From DATKWV01 sp035529405 (lineage in GTDB: Bacteria; Planctomycetota; Phycisphaerae; Sedimentisphaerales; Anaerobacaceae), in contig DATKWV010000021.1 in assembly GCA_035529405.1 (NCBI GenBank), positions 1-6,661 on the forward strand: a stretch of 6,661 nucleotides of DNA, written 5' to 3'. Position 1 is the first letter of the stretch; every line of letters starts with the position of its first letter. Made by a program: the position numbers and the translations under genes. The notes under the pieces are model-generated. The model made no database searches. It was not told the origin of the DNA and was given only the letters and a program-made list of their open reading frames with translations. Shown here one piece after another: positions 5,313 through 6,661 of the stretch.

Positions 5313-6128
5313 ATGCGAATCAAATATGTAGTGTCCACGATGGTGTTCTGGTGGCGGCAAAACCGCCTCAGCTTTGAGTGGGAATGCCAGTTCTTGAAGT
5401 CGCTCGGGTACGGTATAGAGCTCTGGCCCAATATGGGGGGGCTGACCGAATGTCGGTACGATAAGCACAACTGGGCCAGGCTTAGTGCCGCTACCGGCGA
5501 TATGCTTGTAACAATGCGCTCCCGCAATGATGCGCCGACACTGGAACAGTGGGATGAGCAAATCCAGTGTGCAAAGCTGCTTGATGCGCATATTGTTACG
5601 GACCTGCGCAGCCTGGGCCTGTGTAACGGCAATGGTGCCAACGGGCAGGGATTTGCCGAGGAGGTTGTAAAGCTGGCGCAGGCAAATAAAACTACATTGT
5701 GTCTTGAGACAGGCCCGCTGCCGACACTCAAACAGCTCGGTGAGAAATTCCAGTCAATCCGGTACTGCCTGGACGTGGGCTACGCAAATCTTGACAGTGA
5801 GCACTCGTTCAAACAGTATGTTGACGATTTGGCCCCGAGGGCGGCGCACCTGCACCTGTGTGATAATTACGGCTGTACGGACGACCACCAGCCGCCGGGC
5901 CTTGAAGGCGGCATAGCCCGCGAAAACTGGGACTACCTGCTGCAGACTTTGAGCAAATATGACAACGAGGTAATCGGTTCGCTTGAGGTACGCCCCTCTA
6001 TGCCGGACGTGCTTGTACGGCAGGCCGGCGATTTCCTGTTTGAAAAAATGCAGTGGCCCAATCAGCCGCAGCAGAATCCGGATTATAATCCCCTTGACTA
6101 CGACCCTGCCAAAGTCAAGGGTTATTAA
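5313..6128 (+). CDS. Xylose-isomerase-like TIM-barrel protein (sugar phosphate isomerase/epimerase / AP endonuclease 2 superfamily)
   Basis: The 271-residue protein starts at an ATG seven bases after TGAGG. It has the pattern of the xylose-isomerase-like TIM-barrel superfamily, metal-dependent enzymes that isomerise or epimerise sugars or cyclitols, or cleave DNA at abasic sites. Candidate metal ligands are E132 in LCLETGP, D154 in YCLDVGYANLDS, H181 in AAHLHLCDN, D190 and H192 in CTDDHQP, and E225 in GSLEVRP. The DxGH motif of endonuclease IV-type sites reads DVGY here, so one usual histidine is replaced by Y157. Other features are the aromatic N-terminus MVFWWRQNRLSFEWE (10-24) and a proline- and asparagine-rich C-terminal tail (249-271). 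No signal peptide is seen, so it is probably cytoplasmic. It stands alone on the plus strand, so context does not reveal a substrate. A sugar isomerase/epimerase role is likelier than DNA repair, but this is inference. Confidence 0.9.
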   Translation: MRIKYVVSTMVFWWRQNRLSFEWECQFLKSLGYGIELWPNMGGLTECRYDKHNWARLSAATGDMLVTMRSRNDAPTLEQWDEQIQCAKLLDAHIVTDLRSLGLCNGNGANGQGFAEEVVKLAQANKTTLCLETGPLPTLKQLGEKFQSIRYCLDVGYANLDSEHSFKQYVDDLAPRAAHLHLCDNYGCTDDHQPPGLEGGIARENWDYLLQTLSKYDNEVIGSLEVRPSMPDVLVRQAGDFLFEKMQWPNQPQQNPDYNPLDYDPAKVKGY

Positions 6129-6130
6129 AA

Positions 6131-6167
6131 CCAGCCTTCTTTAGTACTGCAGCGCTGCCGGAAGGTT
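6131..6167. terminator. Possible hairpin terminator between convergent genes
   Basis: CCTTC (6135-6139) can pair with GAAGG (6161-6165), enclosing the perfect ten-base palindrome GCAGCGCTGC (6149-6158). The gap between the two convergent stop codons is only 43 bases, so a shared terminator is expected here. On the minus strand the hairpin is followed by a short TTTT; on the plus strand there is no clear T-run. The call is weak. Confidence 0.27.
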
Positions 6168-6171
6168 AAGC

Positions 6172-6435
6172 TTACTTTTGCGGCTCTTGCGGTTCCTGGG
6201 GGTTCGGCGTCTTTTGCTTTTCCATTTCCGTGCCTATGATGTAGCCGGCACCAGCACCGACACCTGCACCGATTAATGTCGATTTCGTGTCGCGGCCGGC
6301 AAGCTGGCCGACGCCCGCACCGGCTAATGCCCCAACCGCCGCACCGCTTTGCGCCTGGTTCTGACAACCGCCCCCAAAAAGCAAAGCCGCGCTGAACGCA
6401 AGAATAGTCAGAATCGTTACCACAGTTTTAATCAT
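6172..6435 (-). CDS. Small glycine-zipper lipoprotein candidate
   Basis: The 87-residue protein starts at an ATG with GCAGG six bases upstream. Residues 1-23 form a short basic start and hydrophobic segment ending at a cysteine (LLFGGGCQNQ, C24), consistent with a signal for lipid attachment. The box reads GGGC rather than the usual L-A/S-G/A-C, so lipoprotein processing is plausible but atypical. Residues 31-68 are rich in glycine and alanine with the small-residue spacing of a glycine zipper: GAAVGALAGAGVGQLAG, then a charged turn RDTKST, then LIGAGVGAGAGYIIG, which would form two membrane-associating helices. The C-terminus is a charged proline-glutamine tail (PQEPQEPQK). Similar proteins are usually outer-membrane or envelope-associated and of poorly defined function. 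It converges on the TIM-barrel gene. Confidence 0.8.
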   Translation of the reverse strand: MIKTVVTILTILAFSAALLFGGGCQNQAQSGAAVGALAGAGVGQLAGRDTKSTLIGAGVGAGAGYIIGTEMEKQKTPNPQEPQEPQK

Positions 6436-6487
6436 ACTATACCTGCCGTTTTCTCATTATCTTTTGCTCGAAGGTTTATTATTCTTT

Positions 6488-6553
6488 AATCCCCTGTCGC
6501 CATACAAAGTTCTTTGAAAACCAGGGGTACTGGGGGATTCTTTGGTGTTTTTT
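6488..6553 (+). promoter_or_regulatory. Alternative hairpins followed by a T-run
   Basis: CCCCTG (6491-6496) can pair with CAGGGG (6522-6527), enclosing a smaller CAAAG/CTTTG hairpin (6505-6509 with 6512-6516). Alternatively AATCCCC (6488-6494) can pair with GGGGATT (6533-6539). The two outer pairings are mutually exclusive. Six T follow at 6548-6553, eight bases after the second stem. It might be a plus-strand terminator or attenuator-like element. No transcript is known to enter it. Confidence 0.35.
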
Positions 6554-6578
6554 CTGTTAAACCGGCGGTTGTTTATGC

Positions 6579-6607
6579 TTGTGGATTAGGGTTCAGGCGG
6601 TTATACT
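6579..6607 (+). promoter_or_regulatory. Sigma70-like promoter for the gene starting at 6645
   Basis: TTGTGG (6579-6584) and TATACT (6602-6607) are separated by 17 bases. The -10 box is one base off consensus. The predicted transcription start near 6614 lies about 30 bases before the likely start codon at 6645. Confidence 0.42.
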
Positions 6608-6644
6608 TTTTCAACTAATCTCAGGCAAGAAAAAAGGGAGTGAA

Positions 6645-6661
6645 ATGAGACCAAAACTGGC
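6645..6661 (+). CDS. Start of an unidentified plus-strand gene, cut off by the window end
   Basis: ATG at 6645 follows GGGAG (6636-6640) with a short four-base spacing and opens the frame MRPKL before the window ends. The preceding promoter candidate supports it. Five codons are too few to suggest a product. Confidence 0.38.

Noticed and set aside
5219..5731. Minus-strand 170-codon open frame
   Set aside because: It lies opposite the N-terminal half of the TIM-barrel gene, has low-complexity serine- and leucine-rich content and no family match.
1..6661. tRNA, rRNA, CRISPR array or insertion sequence
   Set aside because: No cloverleaf with conserved T-loop bases, no regularly spaced repeats and no transposase-like frame were seen.

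Overview
The window reads as a compact bacterial chromosome segment of medium GC content, using the standard bacterial code. Bacterial hallmarks are release factor 1 (prfA), ribosomal protein L31 (rpmE) of the zinc-binding type, short intergenic gaps, coupled overlapping genes and sigma70-like promoters. The style (glycine-zipper lipoprotein, an uncharacterised xylose-isomerase-like TIM barrel, an archaeal-adenylate-kinase-like fusion) would fit Planctomycetota or a related lineage, but that is an impression and not a proven placement.

Positions 1-5003 are all on the minus strand. In transcription order they are rpmE (5003-4770), an intrinsic terminator (about 4746-4709), prfA (4659-3571), a two-domain protein with an archaeal AdkA-like P-loop domain and a nucleoside 2-deoxyribosyltransferase/Rcl-like domain (3526-2399), a HicB-HicA toxin-antitoxin pair with its own promoter (2335-1872), deoC (1831-1127), and a pabB-type chorismate-utilising enzyme (1130 to beyond position 1). 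deoC/pabB and hicB/hicA each overlap by 4 bases, so both pairs are probably translationally coupled. No convincing terminator lies between prfA and pabB, so read-through is possible although hicBA has its own start signals.

Positions 5004-5312 are a divergent intergenic region, with a probable rpmE promoter and a small nested inverted repeat. On the plus strand, 5313-6128 encodes a xylose-isomerase-like/AP-endonuclease-2 fold protein with most metal ligands present. It converges on a minus-strand gene at 6435-6172 for a small glycine-zipper lipoprotein candidate. Positions 6436-6644 hold an unusual set of mutually exclusive hairpins followed by a T-run, then a plausible plus-strand promoter. 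A new plus-strand gene seems to start at 6645 and leaves the window.

Functionally the block mixes translation housekeeping (L31, RF1), folate precursor synthesis (PabB) and deoxyribose metabolism (DeoC). The most noteworthy item is the AdkA-like/NDT-like fusion. Members of the NDT/Rcl superfamily can release deoxyribose 5-phosphate from deoxynucleotides, and that is the substrate of DeoC encoded two genes downstream, so the two may form a small nucleotide-scavenging or nucleotide-depleting route. This link is inference.
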